A DNA stretch of 64,000 nucleotides from Phocoena phocoena (GCF_963924675.1 NC_089232.1:52700759-52764758); one strand, 5' to 3'; shown: positions 1 to 11,647, counted from the first letter of the stretch. Notes: generated by a model not told the origin, from the letters alone. Program-made: numbers and translations.

Positions 1-85
1 GGGATTCAATGAGTTAATATACAGAAAGCTCTAGAACAGTGCATCACACCTAGGCAGTGCTATACATACGTTTGTTAAATAAGAT
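1..85 (+). mobile_element. MIR SINE, 3' part
   Basis: The segment matches the MIR pattern of a GATTCAATGAGTTAATA-like start followed by AGAACAGTGC...; it is cut by the left window edge. Old pan-mammalian SINE fossil. Confidence 0.65.
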
Positions 86-1999
86 AAATGGGCTGGCGGA
101 AACATGAGACATCGCACGTCTCATGGCGGAGGATACCATCACGCACAAGTTCGTGGAGGCCAGGGATGGGGATGAGATGTTTCTATTTCTTTTAAGAGTT
201 TATAGATTTTTTTAAAAGTTGAAAGTTACTGATTTCGGGTCCCAGGGAAAGTTGCAGTGCTATTCAACAACGTGCCACAGCAGCTATCCCAAGGCAGAGT
301 CAGGGCCTTGGAATCCAGGATGGGGTGGCATGGCCCAAGGATGCTAGAAATTCCTGGGGTGTAGTTTATACTAAAGCTTTCAAAATTCACACTCAGAAAT
401 ATCCAAAAGCATCCAGTGCACACCCAGCCCACTGGGCTGAGAGCCAGAGAAGGGTCTTGTCCAAGGTCACGGTAGCTGGCTGGTGTGGGAAAGGAGGAGG
501 AGCCAGGGGCTGTTGGATCTGGAGCAGCTGCGACCACCTCAGCCTGTTGGCCGTGCCCCAGGGAGGCTGGGAGCCCAGCATCTAGGTCTCGGCGTGGCTG
601 AAGCAGCTGCCACCCAGGGCTGGCAGGGCCTGCCGTGCACCGGCCCCGGCGCAGGCTGTTCCAGACCAGCGCCTGCCACCAAGCTCTGGCAGTCCCTAGA
701 GACCTCAGGCTCAATTTCCTCTTTCGGAAGTGGGGATTGCAAGTCCTCACCTCCTACATGTTCACACTGGAGGTGGCTCTGGGCCTGAGCACGAGTCTAG
801 AAGAAGCAGCCCAAAAAGTTCCACAACCTCACTTGTCTCATCCAGACTGATTCCATGTTCCTGACTCAAGCCAGCATCTCCGTTGCTAAAACTGGCCTAT
901 TAGGGAAGCAGGGAAATCCCCAGATCTTCAGGGGCTCAAGGCAATTGAAGTCCTCCCGTGCGCCGCCAACCACATGGGATGTGAAGACCATGGCTCCTTC
1001 CTCCTTGTGACTCTGCCACCTTCAACTCATGGCCCCCACGATGACCACAACTGGCTGATACAGGCCAACGGAGGTGGAAGGCGCACGGGGCGTGGCCCTG
1101 GAGGGTTTGCGGGCTAGCCCAGAAGAGCCACTCATCCCTTTCATCCATCTTCCACTGGCCAGGATTTAGCCACCTGGCCACGCCTGGCCATACCTGTCCA
1201 TAAGGGAAGCTGGGAGGTGGAGTCTAGCTCTTTGCCCAGGGAACAGAAGAAACAGGCTTTGGTGGACACAAAGGCCACCTGCTGCCATCGACCTCACGCC
1301 TTTGCTCTGCGGCACTTGATGGTCCTAGACCGGAGCCCCAGCTTAAGCTGGAGACTTGCTCTGCCCAGGTGACTTTAAAGGGAATCTGATGGCCCTCAGT
1401 GTCCGGGCTATGACATGCAGGGAGGAGCGAGAGGGACAGATTGTAGCAGACGGGGAACTCTTCGAGGGCAAGAACCGTGTGGCGGCTCACGCGGCAGCCC
1501 CGCGTTCCTCGCACATGGCCTGTCACAGAGCAAGCCCCCCCCCCCCCCCGTGCATGTCTGTTGAACAGGAGGAGGGGAGGACTGGGGCCTGCAGGGGTGC
1601 CAGGCACCAGCCGTCTTGCAGGAACACCACGGTCTGACTCACCGGAGCTTCATGCCTGGGATTCCCTGATCCACTTTGCAGGGGGGGAAGCAAGGAGAAG
1701 GGGACAGCCAGAGCCTCCTCTACCCCCATACCCGCCCCCATGCCCAGCTCTCACGTCAGAGGCAGACTCTCGCCTCATCTGTGTGGGAAGGAAGAAGGAG
1801 CTGTTTCCATTTTATTTCATATTCATCACGAACTGTGTCCCACAGACATGAGAAGCAGCATTCTCCCTCCCCCACTGCAGCATCTCCAAAGCAGGGAGCC
1901 AGGAAGAACGTCGGTGAGAACACCCTTGCCTTCAGGGGACAGACAAAGCCCCTCTACCACCCAAGGGGCCAACAGAGGGGAGAGATCAAAAAGCAAGCA
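86..1999. other. Unrecognised intronic sequence
   Basis: Moderately GC-rich sequence with scattered CpGs near 0.6 kb. A weak MIR-like patch may lie at about 690-770. A 15-base run of C is present at 1535-1549. The open frames here show no recognisable domain and overlap each other on both strands. Confidence 0.5.
1535..1549. repeat. Poly(C) run, 15 nt
   Basis: Uninterrupted C homopolymer, prone to length error in assembly and to length polymorphism. Confidence 0.9.
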
Positions 2000-2172
2000 C
2001 AGCTATTAGCTGGCTTTGTGACCTTGGGCAAGTGACAGATTCTCTGTCTCCATTTTTTCCCCATCTGTCAAATGGAGATAATAAAAGCTGTTTGGAAGTT
2101 AGAATGAGATAATCAATGTGTAAATGGCTCTGGAAAGTATAATGCTTTCTACGAGAATATAAGGTGTTATTA
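2000..2172 (+). mobile_element. MIR SINE
   Basis: Core pattern is clear: GACCTTGGGCAAGTGAC, then CATCTGTCAAATGGAGATAATAA, then GAATGAGATAAT and a degenerate tail. Typical MIR internal and 3' region in forward orientation. Confidence 0.85.
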
Positions 2173-4429
2173 TCCACTCACCCTTCATGCCTCTCCAGCA
2201 AATTCAGATGTTTGATAACAATTACAATCTGGCAAAGGCTCCGCCTCAGTGAGTCGAAGCAACGTGGCAGCCTCCACATTTAAGAAATGGGTCCTGAGGC
2301 AGAAACCTGTGCCAGACATAGGCGCGGTATGTTCTGGGATGCACGCTCTAATCAAGAAACATCTGCATGTAAAACAGTGAACTGTGATCCACGAGGATCA
2401 CTTCCACTGCAGAGAAGCCGACTCTCACAGACTCAGGTGTGGTATCTTTGAACTGCGAGGAACACACAGTCAGAAAAAAATCACAGACTTCTACACTTGG
2501 TGCGGACCCCAGTCCTTGAGGGAAACGAGCTAGTTCCCAAGTAAAAGTGGAAAACTGACTCATGAAAGGCAAAACAGGTTTCTGTCTATCATCACTTATT
2601 TGTTTTGGGATCTTCAGCAAGTTATTTAACCACCCCAATATGCCAGTTTCTTACTCAGGAGAGTACAGAATGGGGAAGCACTTTGGCAACTAAAAGACAC
2701 TGATCGGATGAAAGGTATTTCTTCCCTATGAATCCCCTGTAGTGTTCTCAGATTCCCTCACACACAGAAGACAGGGGTTCCCATTTTCCTTCTTCTGGAA
2801 TTTAATTCACAGTGGTGGGTCTCATCTCTCCTGCAGCCAACACACAATGCTACCTCGGGATGAACAGGAGAGAAGACACTGCTGGGATGAGACAGTAGAG
2901 GTTGTGACACCTGTAAACTGTTCATTCAGGACAGAAGCAAGAGCAAAGATCATTCTGGATTCTAGTCTGACTCTTGCCAGGGCTGAGCCCAGGTTTCCAG
3001 ATACCTTTCCAGACTGGTTGACAGATTGGGTAAGGCCTGAAACAAGGGCAGAGAGGATTCAGGGAAAAGAAGGGAAAGATGAGAATGAAGAAAAACAGGA
3101 CACTTTCAGAGACTTATTTTCTCATTACCATTACTGTGTATTTATTTCCTCTGTTGGAAGGGGAAAAAAGTTTTCCATTGAGAGTCTAGAGCAATTCTGT
3201 GTAATATTTCACTTCATAGCCTACTTTTCTTGCCAACTATGACAGCAGCTGTTAAGCCCTAGCCTCCCCGCCAGCCCTGTGGCAGTTCTACCCCAGCATC
3301 AACTCAGAATCGTCCCCCATCCCACCCCCCAAATCCCTGGGCTTCCATTTCTTCTCCTTCTACCCCACCCCCCCAGCTTTCATCTGGACACGTTGCTGTT
3401 CAGGTGAAATCCCTGGTAGAAATAGTTTCCAGTCCTCAAACAATGGAAAATTCAAGCAGGACCAGAGATCCCTTTATCTGCAAAATGACCTGTAGGACAG
3501 AGTGAACAGAGCACAGAAAGCCAGGCGCAGAGCTGCAAAGCATACATCTAACTTGACACATCTGATAGTTATACAAGCCGGCTCAGCACGCAGCCTCAGA
3601 ACCATCTTAAAAAAGCCCCTCACGTCCCACCAGCCAGTGCGCTGGACAAACTGATTATCCTCTGCTCCAAGGCAAGACAGGAGGCTTAATCAGGTCAGCA
3701 GCATTTGATCTGAAAATAAGCACCTTCTTTTAACACTCCGTGGATTATAGGAATTATGTCTGGTAAAGCCACCTATACCACCATCATGTCAAACAATATT
3801 CAGGGATATTCAGCTGAGAGGAATAATTATAGAGTCAAATGCTATCAAAGCCACAAAATGAAAGCGAGCCCACCCATCACTCCAGAAGCTAAAGGCTTGA
3901 GGTTGATCTGACGGTGGAAAAAACAGACAGTTCTTAAGATTTTTCCTGCCTCCCCCTCCCTGTGGAGCCTGTAACCTATACTTGGGGGAGGGCAGGGGAT
4001 GGTATGGTTGCAATTACACCCAGCCTTCTCTGATGGGGACCTATGCCCCCCTTTGCAGTCATTCCTATGTTTTCTGACAAGCCATCGTTTCCAGCTAAAA
4101 TTTTCCACTCCTGGATTCAATTCAAAGGTGAATTTATTTTGGAAAGTCTGAGCCAAGTTTTTCTGCAACTTAGAGTTTTAAGCAGGTGAAAGAAAGGCTG
4201 CTACTTCCCCCCACATAAAATTATGTCCTGTGAGTACAGCAATAGTTCAGGCCCCTAGGGTTACATGGGGCCAGTCTCCACAGATCCAGGGACAAAGTAT
4301 GCATTAAATGTGGTGTGAAAAGATATGCCTCCAAACGTGACAGTGAATGAGGTGCTCAAATTAAATTTTGACCTATCCAAATAGTGATGATAGTGAATTG
4401 CAAGCATTTGTAAGCTTTAGACTTCTCAA
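2173..4429. other. Unrecognised intronic sequence
   Basis: No gene or clear repeat. A faint MIR-like patch may lie at 2595-2640 (TTCAGCAAGTTATTTAACC). C-rich pyrimidine stretches occur at 3310-3375. The longest frame (2742-3242, plus) has no recognisable domain. Confidence 0.5.
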
Positions 4430-4625
4430 AATACTTGATCCCATTATCTCATACATACCACACGGCTGCCCTGGGGCTAAGAGGGGACCCACCCCCCCAC
4501 CGCAGCTCCCAACTGACAGATGGTAAAATGGGAGCAAAAGAGGGGCTGAGAATGACTTAAGGTCACATCACACCACAGTTGGTAAGTTCAAGACCACCCT
4601 CTTGACCCCTGGTCCACCCGGGCCA
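4430..4625 (-). mobile_element. Degenerate MIR-like fragment
   Basis: Order of motifs fits a reversed MIR (CATTATCTCAT, GATGGTAAAATGGGAG, GACTTAAGGTCACATCACACCA, TTGGTAAGTTCAAGACC), but divergence is high. Confidence 0.45.
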
Positions 4626-4883
4626 AGTTTTATAGCCTTTAATGGTAAGTACAGGAGTTCCAACAGAATCTTAAAATATGGCGCTGAACTATGTTATCAA
4701 AGGTTCTTAAAACTTTGTTATCTTATTTGGTACCTTCACAAATTAGGAGGAAGAGACTGACATTTACTGAGTATCCACACTTTCCAGACACAATACCAGG
4801 CACCGCATTCTCACCAAACTTCTACAACACTGGTACCACGATGCCCGTTCTTCAGAGGAGGTGGATGAGATACCCAGATAGTA

Positions 4884-5707
4884 CACGCAGACCTCAGAGA
4901 TATTGCAGGTTTGGTGCCAGACCATTGCAATAAAGCGAATATTGCAATCAAGCAAGTCACGCAAATTTTCTGGTTTCCCACCACAAATGAAAGTTATGTT
5001 TCCATGATACTGTAGTCTAGGTAGTGCGCATAGCATTATGTCTAAACAATAATGGACATACCTTAATTTTAAAGTACTTTATTGCTTAAAAAAAGTACCG
5101 AATATCATCTGAGTCTTCAGCAAGTCATAATCCTTTTGCTGGTGTAGGATCTCACCTCGATGTTGATGGCTGATGACTGATCAGGGTCTGGTTCCTGAAG
5201 GCTGGAATGGCTGTGTCAATTTCTTAATAGAAGACGATAATGAAGTCTGCCATACTGACTAACTCTCCTTTCACTTGAACACTTAGAGGCCACTGTAGGG
5301 TTATTAACTAGTCTAATGTCAATATCGTTGTGTCTCAGGGACTAGGGAGGCCTGAGGAGAGGGAGCAAGACACGGGGAGAGCCAGTCGGTGGAGCAGTCA
5401 GAACACACACGTCCACTGATAAAGTTCACCATCTTATACGGGCATGGTGCATGGCTCCCCAAAACGATGACAACAGTAACATCAAAGATCACTGATCACA
5501 GATCACTATAACAAACTAATAATAATGAAAAAGTTTGGAATATTGTAAGAATTACCAAAATGTGCCACAAAGACAGGAAGTGAGCAAACACTGTTGGAAA
5601 AATGTCACCCATAGACTTCCTTGATGCAGGCTTGCCACAAACCTTCAATTAAAAAAAAAATCTGGGAACTGTAATAAAGCAAAGTGCAATAAAACAAGGT
5701 GTGCCTG
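4884..5707 (-). mobile_element. Tigger1 DNA transposon, internally deleted, with TA target-site duplication
   Basis: An 824-bp copy with recognisable Tigger1 termini: the left end reads ACCTCAGAGATATTGC and the right end ACAAGGTGTGCCTG, an inverted-repeat pair. TA dinucleotides flank both ends (4882-4883, 5708-5709), the signature of Tc1/mariner-type insertion. The transposase gene is missing: the left 380 bp joins the right 440 bp near CTCCTTTCAC (about 5265-5274). Orientation is given by where the transposase start would lie (minus strand). It cannot move by itself. Confidence 0.88.
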
Positions 5708-5931
5708 TAATTGGCAGAACTAGTACTTCCCAATGGGTACTTCAAGTGGATCTGCTGGCAAAGGCCATGTCTTCACACCAGAATGCCAGGCTCAGGAAAA
5801 CTGCAAGACCCCAAGTCACACTTTACACAGAAAAATCACTTTAGGATTTGCTAACAAAATCTAAACTAAAGACTTGTCCCTCCTTTCCTGTCCCTCTCCA
5901 ACCGCCCAGTCTCTGAAAAGAGATGGTCATA

Positions 5932-6921
5932 AGATCTAAACAGACAATTCTCCAAAGAAGATATACAGATTGCCAACAAACACATGAAAGGATGCTCAAC
6001 ATCACTAATCATTAGAGAAATGCAAATCAAAACTACAAGGAGGGATCACCTCACACCGGTCAGAATGGCCATCATCAAAACATCTACAAACAATAAATGC
6101 TGGAGAGGGTGTAGAGAAAAGAGAACCCTTTGCACTGTTGGTGGGAATGTAAATTGATACGGCCACTATGGAGAACAGCATGGAGGTTCCTTAAAAAACT
6201 AAAAATAGAACTACCATATGACCCAGCAATCCCACTACTGGGCATATACCCTGAGAAAACCATAATTCAAAAAGAGTCATGTACCACAATGTTCACTGCA
6301 GCACTATTTACAATAGCCAGGACATGGAAGCAACCTAGGTGCCCATCAACAGATGAAAGGATAAAGAAGATGTGGCACATATATACAGTGGAATATTACT
6401 CAGCCATAAAAAGAAACGAAATTGAGTTATTTATAGTGAGGTGGATGGACCTAGAGTCTGTCATACAGAGTGAAGTAAGTCAGAAAGAGGAAAACAAACA
6501 CCGTATGCTAACACATATATATGGAATCTAAAAAAAACACAAAAGGTTCTGCTGAACCTAGGGGAAGGACAGGAATAAAGATGCAGATGTAGAGAATGGA
6601 CTTGAGGAATGGGGAGGGGGAAGGGTAAGCTGGGACGAAGTGAGAGAGCAGCATTGACATATATACACTACCAAATGTAAAATAGATAGCTAGTGGGAAG
6701 CAGCTGCATTGCATGGGGAGATCGGCTCAGTGCTTTGGGACCACCTAGAGGGGTGGGATAGGGAGGGTGGGAGGGAGGCACAAGAGGAAGGGGATATGGG
6801 GATATATGTATATGTAGAGCCGATTCACTTTGTTATAGAGCAGAAACTAACACACAATTGTAAAGCAATTATACTCCAATAAAGATGTTAAAAAATAAAT
6901 TAAATAAATAAATAAATAAAA
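5932..6921 (+). mobile_element. L1 retrotransposon 3' end, 5'-truncated (artiodactyl type)
   Basis: Sequence begins inside ORF2 (AGATCTAAACAGACAATTCTCC), runs through the ORF2 C-terminus and the 3' UTR, then AATAAA (6878-6883) and an (AAAT)n-rich tail to about 6921. The 5' truncation point falls directly after a probable target-site duplication at 5916-5931, and the matching copy lies at 7097-7112, beyond an extra 150-bp segment and a second A-rich tail. This suggests read-through and 3' transduction (see findings). Confidence 0.9.
6130..6531 (+). pseudogene. L1 ORF2 C-terminal fragment
   Basis: 133-residue open frame containing the L1 ORF2 C-terminal signature ([76 protein letters not shown]) and the natural stop. 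The rest of ORF2 (endonuclease, reverse transcriptase) is absent because of 5' truncation, so it is not functional. Confidence 0.9.
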
Positions 6922-7101
6922 TATTTTCTCTGTAATAATTTCTCTGGGCACCTCTTTTTCAAGTTTTGGACACTTTCTTCCTTGTGCTACCACTGAACCT
7001 TGCATACTTCGTATGCATTTGTTTTTGTACTTCTTACACTGTTCGGTAATTAAATGTTTGAAGTTCCATCTAAAAAAATAAAAACAACAAAAAAAACAAA
7101 C
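6922..7101 (+). mobile_element. Probable L1 3'-transduced segment with second poly(A) tail
   Basis: About 150 bp of non-L1 sequence follows the L1 tail, contains ATTAAA at 7049-7054, and passes into an A-rich tail from 7072, 17 nt downstream of that signal. The segment ends just before the second copy of the flanking duplication. The best explanation is that the source L1 was read through into its 3' flank. Confidence 0.65.
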
Positions 7102-7329
7102 AGACGGTCATAGTCCAAAAGTACTATGGAATGTTCAGGGGATGGGGAAAGAATGAAGTGGAACCATCTACAAGCCAGAAAACCATCCCCTACATAGTAA
7201 TCCAGTAGTGTCCTTCAGATATACTACACTGAAGAGGCACATAGAGTTGTTTTTCCTATATTTAATTGTAAAGACAATGAAAGAAATTAAATGGAGGTAA
7301 AATGTTAATAATCTCAAATATTATACACT

Positions 7330-7460
7330 GCTCCCTGCCATGATTTCCTTGGCCTTTTTCTATGCAGGTATATATCACCCATGTGTCTCTGGGCCTGCCC
7401 CAAGTAAATGCTCAATGAATGTTGGATGGATGGATGGATAGATAGATGAATGGATGGAAT
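7330..7460 (+). repeat. L2-like tail with (TGGA)n/(GATA) microsatellite
   Basis: CAAGTAAATGCTCAATGAATG resembles an L2 3' end, followed by GGAT/AGAT tetranucleotide repeats at about 7424-7460. Confidence 0.5.
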
Positions 7461-8467
7461 AATACTGTTGTCAGTAATAATGCCTCCCAATCTAGGTGGA
7501 ATTTAAATCTGTACTATTCCAGTCATTTGATATTTGGAGACATGTTTGTCATTTTAATACTTGTAACACAAGCTATTTTAGCTTTATCTTCTGTGAGCAT
7601 ATGGAGGAAAGAATATGAATGTTTTGTTGCAAGTGAACAGGCTGCATAGTTAAAGATAGTTTTCCAAAGATTGTGACAGAAGCCCAATTATTGTCTTTTT
7701 AAAGACAAAACAAATGTTCTAGGAAAGAATCTTTACAAGCATAAGTGGAGCTTTCTATTTAGGACAATAAAAAAAATCCAAAGAAGAATCATTCCATGAA
7801 CATGAACAGAGGGCCTCTGTGTGTCCTTCAAGCAGGAGGTGCTCAGGAAATTCCAAATGAGCCCTGCCCTCCAGGAGTGTCAAATCGAGGTGTTCATTTA
7901 CGGGCTAGAGAATAAAACTTAGGAGGAAAGGAAATGGTGTTGTGGTCTTTAACTCAGGTAGGGAGAACATAACAACAGTCACCAGGAATGCAAAAAATAA
8001 TTACACAGAAGCTGAGGCCCAACACATTCCACCCTTACTAAGAACAGCCAGCTAAATTTTAAGATTTTTAGTTAGGAGTAAGGACTGACTTCCTGAAAAA
8101 GCAAAAAGCAAAAATCCTTTCTGGTTCCAGTAGAGTTTTCAGTCCTATGGTCAGTATAAGGTTTTCAAATTGCTTGTTCTAGGGAGTTGTCTTCAGTAGG
8201 ATGAAGGAAAGGGAATGGGGACAAAGAGAGGTAGCCCTTGTCCTGTGTTCAACAAGAGAAGCTCCTCTTGGATCTACCGTATGTGCTGGGATTCCCCTAG
8301 AGCTTTATTTAGGGAAAAAAGGGGAGGAGGATTCCTACTACTAAAATATAATAATAATTTGGATACCACTGTTGTAGAACATTGGCTAAATCTCATTCAT
8401 TAGTCATTCATATTCCATAAATATCTATGGAATCAGGTACAAAACTAGGTGCTTTAAGTAGTCAAGC
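7461..8467. other. Unrecognised intronic sequence
   Basis: AT-rich single-copy-looking sequence. No gene, RNA or repeat recognised. Confidence 0.5.
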
Positions 8468-8516
8468 TACGGAAACTACCTAAGTACCCATCAACAGATA
8501 TCGATTTAAAAATGAC

Positions 8517-8916
8517 ATGGAAATGATATGACCGATAAGGGGTTAATATCTAAAATACACAAACAGCTTATACAACTCAACCTCAAAAAAACAAACAATC
8601 CGATTAAAAAATGGGCAGAAGACCTCGACAGACGTTTTTCCAAAGAGTTCATGCTGATGGCCAACAGGCACATGAAAAGATGCTCATCACTAATCATCAG
8701 AGAAATGCAAATAAAAACCACAAAGAGGGCTTCCCTGGTGGCGCAGTGGTTGAGAGTCTGCCTGCCGATGCAGGGGACACGGGTTCATGCCCCAGTCCAG
8801 GAGGATCCCACATGCTGCGGAGTGGCTGGGCCCGTGAGCCATGGCCACTGAGCCTGCGCGTCCGGAGCCTGTGCTCCACAACGGGAGAGGCCACAACAGT
8901 GAGAGGCCTGTGTACC

Positions 8917-8947
<31 letters not shown>

Positions 8948-9640
8948 AAGAGATATCGAACAGTTACCATCAAAAAGAACACAAATAACAAATGTTGACA
9001 AGGATGTGGAGAAAAGGGAACTCTCATACGTCGTTGGTGGGAATGTAAATTGGTGGACCCACTGTGGAAAACAGTATTGAGGTTTCTCAAAAAACTAAAA
9101 ACAGAAATACCAAACGACCCAGCAGTTCCATTCTTGGGTATATATCCGAAAAAAACTAAAACACTAATTTGAAAAGATATATACATACAATGGAGTACGA
9201 CTCAGCCATAAAAAAGAATGAAATTTTGCCATTTTCAACAACATGAATGGACTTGGAGAGTATAATGCTTACTGAAATAAGTCAAACAGAGAAAGACAAA
9301 TACTGTATGATATCACTGATATGTGGAATCTAAAAATTACAACAAACTAGTGATATAACAAAAAAGAAGCAGATTCACAGATACAGAGAACAAACTGGTG
9401 GTTACGGGTGGGGAGAGAGAAGGGGGGAGGGGCAATATAGGGGTAGGTGATTAAGAGGTACAAACTATTATGTATAAAATAAGCTGCATGGATATATTGT
9501 ACAACATGGGGAATATAGTTAATATTTTATAATCACTATAAATGGAGAGTAACTTTTAAAAATTGTGAGTCACTATATTGTATACCTGTAACATGTAATA
9601 TTGTACATCAGCTAGATTTCAATTCAAAACAAGAAAAAAT
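8517..9640 (+). mobile_element. L1 3' end inserted in the older L1
   Basis: Starts at an ORF2 segment (AAATGATATGACCGATAAGGGG), continues through the ORF2 end and 3' UTR and finishes in a degenerate A-rich tail. It is interrupted at 8727-8940 by a CHR SINE. Approximate duplicated bases (AAAAATGACATGG / AAAAAATGTGGTA) flank it. Its frames are broken. Confidence 0.8.
8727..8940 (+). mobile_element. CHR-type tRNA-derived SINE with (AC)n tail
   Basis: Canonical CHR head (GGCTTCCCTGGTGGCGCAG), tRNA-like B-box region and GTGAGAGGCC 3' part, inserted in an L1. The usual A-rich tail is replaced by an AC repeat at 8915-8940. Duplications AAAACCACAAAGAG / ACAAACACAAAGAG flank the copy. Confidence 0.93.
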
Positions 9641-9651
9641 GTGGTATCTAT

Positions 9652-10437
9652 ACAGTAGTCCCCTGTTAGCCTCGGTTTCACTTTCTGCAGTTTCAGTTAC
9701 CTGTGGTCAACTGTGGTCCCAAAATATTAAATGGAAAATATCAGAAATAAACAATTCCTAAGTTTTCAATCACACGCCATTCTGAGCAGGGTGATGAAGT
9801 GTCACGCTATCCCGCTCCATCCTGCCCATTTGGCCAGTATATCTCGCCCCTTAGTCACTTAGTAGCTGTCTTGGTTATCAGATTAACTGTTGCGGTATCT
9901 CAGTGCTTATGTTCAAGTGACCCTTATTTCACTTCATAGTGGCCCCAAAGCCAGCAAGAGTAGTGACGCTGGCAATTCAGATATGCCAAAGAGAAGCTGT
10001 AAAGTGCTTCCTTTAAGTGAAAGGTGAAAGTTCTCAACTTGATAAGGAAAAAAAAATCATATGCTGATGTTGCTAAGACCCATGATAAGAATGAATCTTC
10101 TGTGCGAAATTGTGAAGAAGAAAAAAAAAACTGCAAAAATTACAGCCATAGTGCGTGTTGTTTAGTTAAGAGGGAAAAGCATTACATTTGTGCAATAAGA
10201 TATTTTGAGAAAGAGACCACATTCATATAATTTTATTACAGTATATTGATATAATTGTTCTATTTTATTATTAGTTACTGTTGTTAATCTCTTACTGTGC
10301 CTAATTTATAAATTAAACTTTATCATAGGTATGTATGTATAGAAAAAACATAGTATATATAAGGTTTGGTACTCTCCAAAGTTTCAAGCATCCACTGGAG
10401 GTCTTAGAACATATCCCCTGTGGATAAGGGAGACATA
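9652..10437 (+). mobile_element. Tigger-family DNA transposon, internally deleted
   Basis: Left end CAGTAGTCCCCTGTTAGCC; right part TCCACTGGAGGTCTTAGAAC...CCCCTGTGGATAAGGGAGAC, an inverted-terminal pattern typical of Tigger elements, with TA at both sides. The 5' portion retains the beginning of the transposase, while most of that gene is deleted. Inserted in the older L1. Subfamily not assigned. Confidence 0.8.
9941..10230 (+). pseudogene. Tigger transposase N-terminal remnant
   Basis: A run starting near GTGGCCCCAAAG and read with frameshifts gives a lysine-rich Tigger transposase N-terminus, including KVLNLIRKKKSYADVAKTHDKNESSVRNCEEE, the helix-turn-helix DNA-binding start. It is truncated soon after and the initiation codon is mutated. 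Confidence 0.65.
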
Positions 10438-10954
10438 CATATAATGGAATATTACTCAGACACAAAAAAGAAGGAAATCCTGACATTTGCGACAACACAG
10501 ATGAACCTGGAAGACATTATGCTAAATGAAATAAGCCAGACACAGAAAGACAAATAGTGTATCATCTCACTCATTTGTGGAATCTAAAAAAGTCAAACTC
10601 ATAGAACCAGAGAGTTGAACTGTGGTTGCCAGGGGCTGGGGGTGGGGTGGGGGAAATGGGGAGATATTGGTCAAAGGGTACAGTTATAAGATGAATAAAT
10701 TCTGGGGATCTAATGTACAACATGGTGATTATAGTTAATAACACTGTATTGTATACTTGATATTTGCTAAGAGAGTAAATCTTAAGTGTTCTCACCATAA
10801 AAAAAACCCGGTAACTGTGAGGTGACGGATATGTTAATTTGATTGTAGTAAGCATTTCACAATCACTTCACAATGATCCCAATGTATACGTATGTTAAAT
10901 CATCACATTGTACACCTTTAAAAAAAATCATGTTGCATAACCTAAATACAGATG

Positions 10955-11326
10955 GCCCTGACTTACGATGGCTCGACTTAGGATTTTTCGACCTTACGAT
11001 GGTATGAGATTGACACGCATTCAGTAGAAGTTGTACTTTGATTTTTGAATTTCGATCTTTTTCCAATATATCAATATGCAATATATACTCTCTCGTGATG
11101 CTGGGCAGGGCAGTGAGCCGCAGCTCCCAGTCAGCCACATGATCACAAGGGGAAACATAAAGTAGGCTTTGTGTTAGATGATTTTGCCCAACTGAAAGCT
11201 AATGTAAGTGTTCTGAGCACATTTAAGGTAGGTGAGGCTAAGCTACAATGCTCAATAGGTTAGGTGTATTAAAAGTATTTTCGACTTGGTGTCTTCAACT
11301 AACGATGAGTTTATCCAATGTAACCA
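10955..11326. mobile_element. Non-autonomous Tigger-type (MER-class) element
   Basis: Contains CAGATGGCCCTGACTTACGATGGCTCGACTTAGG at the left and a TTCGACTTGGTGTCTTCAACTAACGATGAG inverted counterpart at the right, plus the interior CTCGTGATGCTGGGCAGGGCAGTGAGCCGCAGC seen in this MITE family. The terminal bases at the right end are degraded. It interrupts the 3' end of the older L1. Confidence 0.7.
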
Positions 11327-11498
11327 CATTATACATCAAAGAATATGTGCATATATAATTTTTGTCAACCATACCTCAGCAAAACTGGAAAAAAAATAGA
11401 AAAATGAAAGACTAGATTCCAGAGATCAGCCTTCAGGGGGCATAAATCCCACAGCTCAGAGTAAACACAGCAACATCTGACTTGGCAACTTACTGATG

Positions 11499-11647
11499 CT
11501 CTCATTTGATCACCAGCACAGGACCGCACGCAGTGGCAGGTACTATCATCTTTATCTTACAGATGAGGACGCTGACACTGACAAAAGGCAAATAACTTGT
11601 CCAAGGGCTAGGACTAGAACCCCAGGCCACCTGACACCAAGGCCTCC
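11499..11647 (-). mobile_element. MIR SINE
   Basis: Reversed MIR order: GGCAGGTACTATCAT, CTTACAGATGAGGA, AACTTGTCCAAGGG, GACTAGAACCCCAGG. Confidence 0.75.

Larger units (their letters stand above)
8468..11400 (+). mobile_element. Old L1 (L1M type) 3' end split by three later insertions
   Basis: Pieces of one forward L1 appear in consensus order: an ORF2 end fragment (GGAAACTACCTAAGTACCCATCAACAG, 8470-8508), then AATGTGGTATCTATAC (9645-9650 region), then ATAATGGAATATTACTCAGAC through the 3' UTR (10438-10950), then a terminal piece with an A-rich tail (11327-11400). Between them lie another L1, a Tigger element and a second Tigger-type element. The continuity of the host L1 across the gaps shows these are nested insertions. 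Confidence 0.75.
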
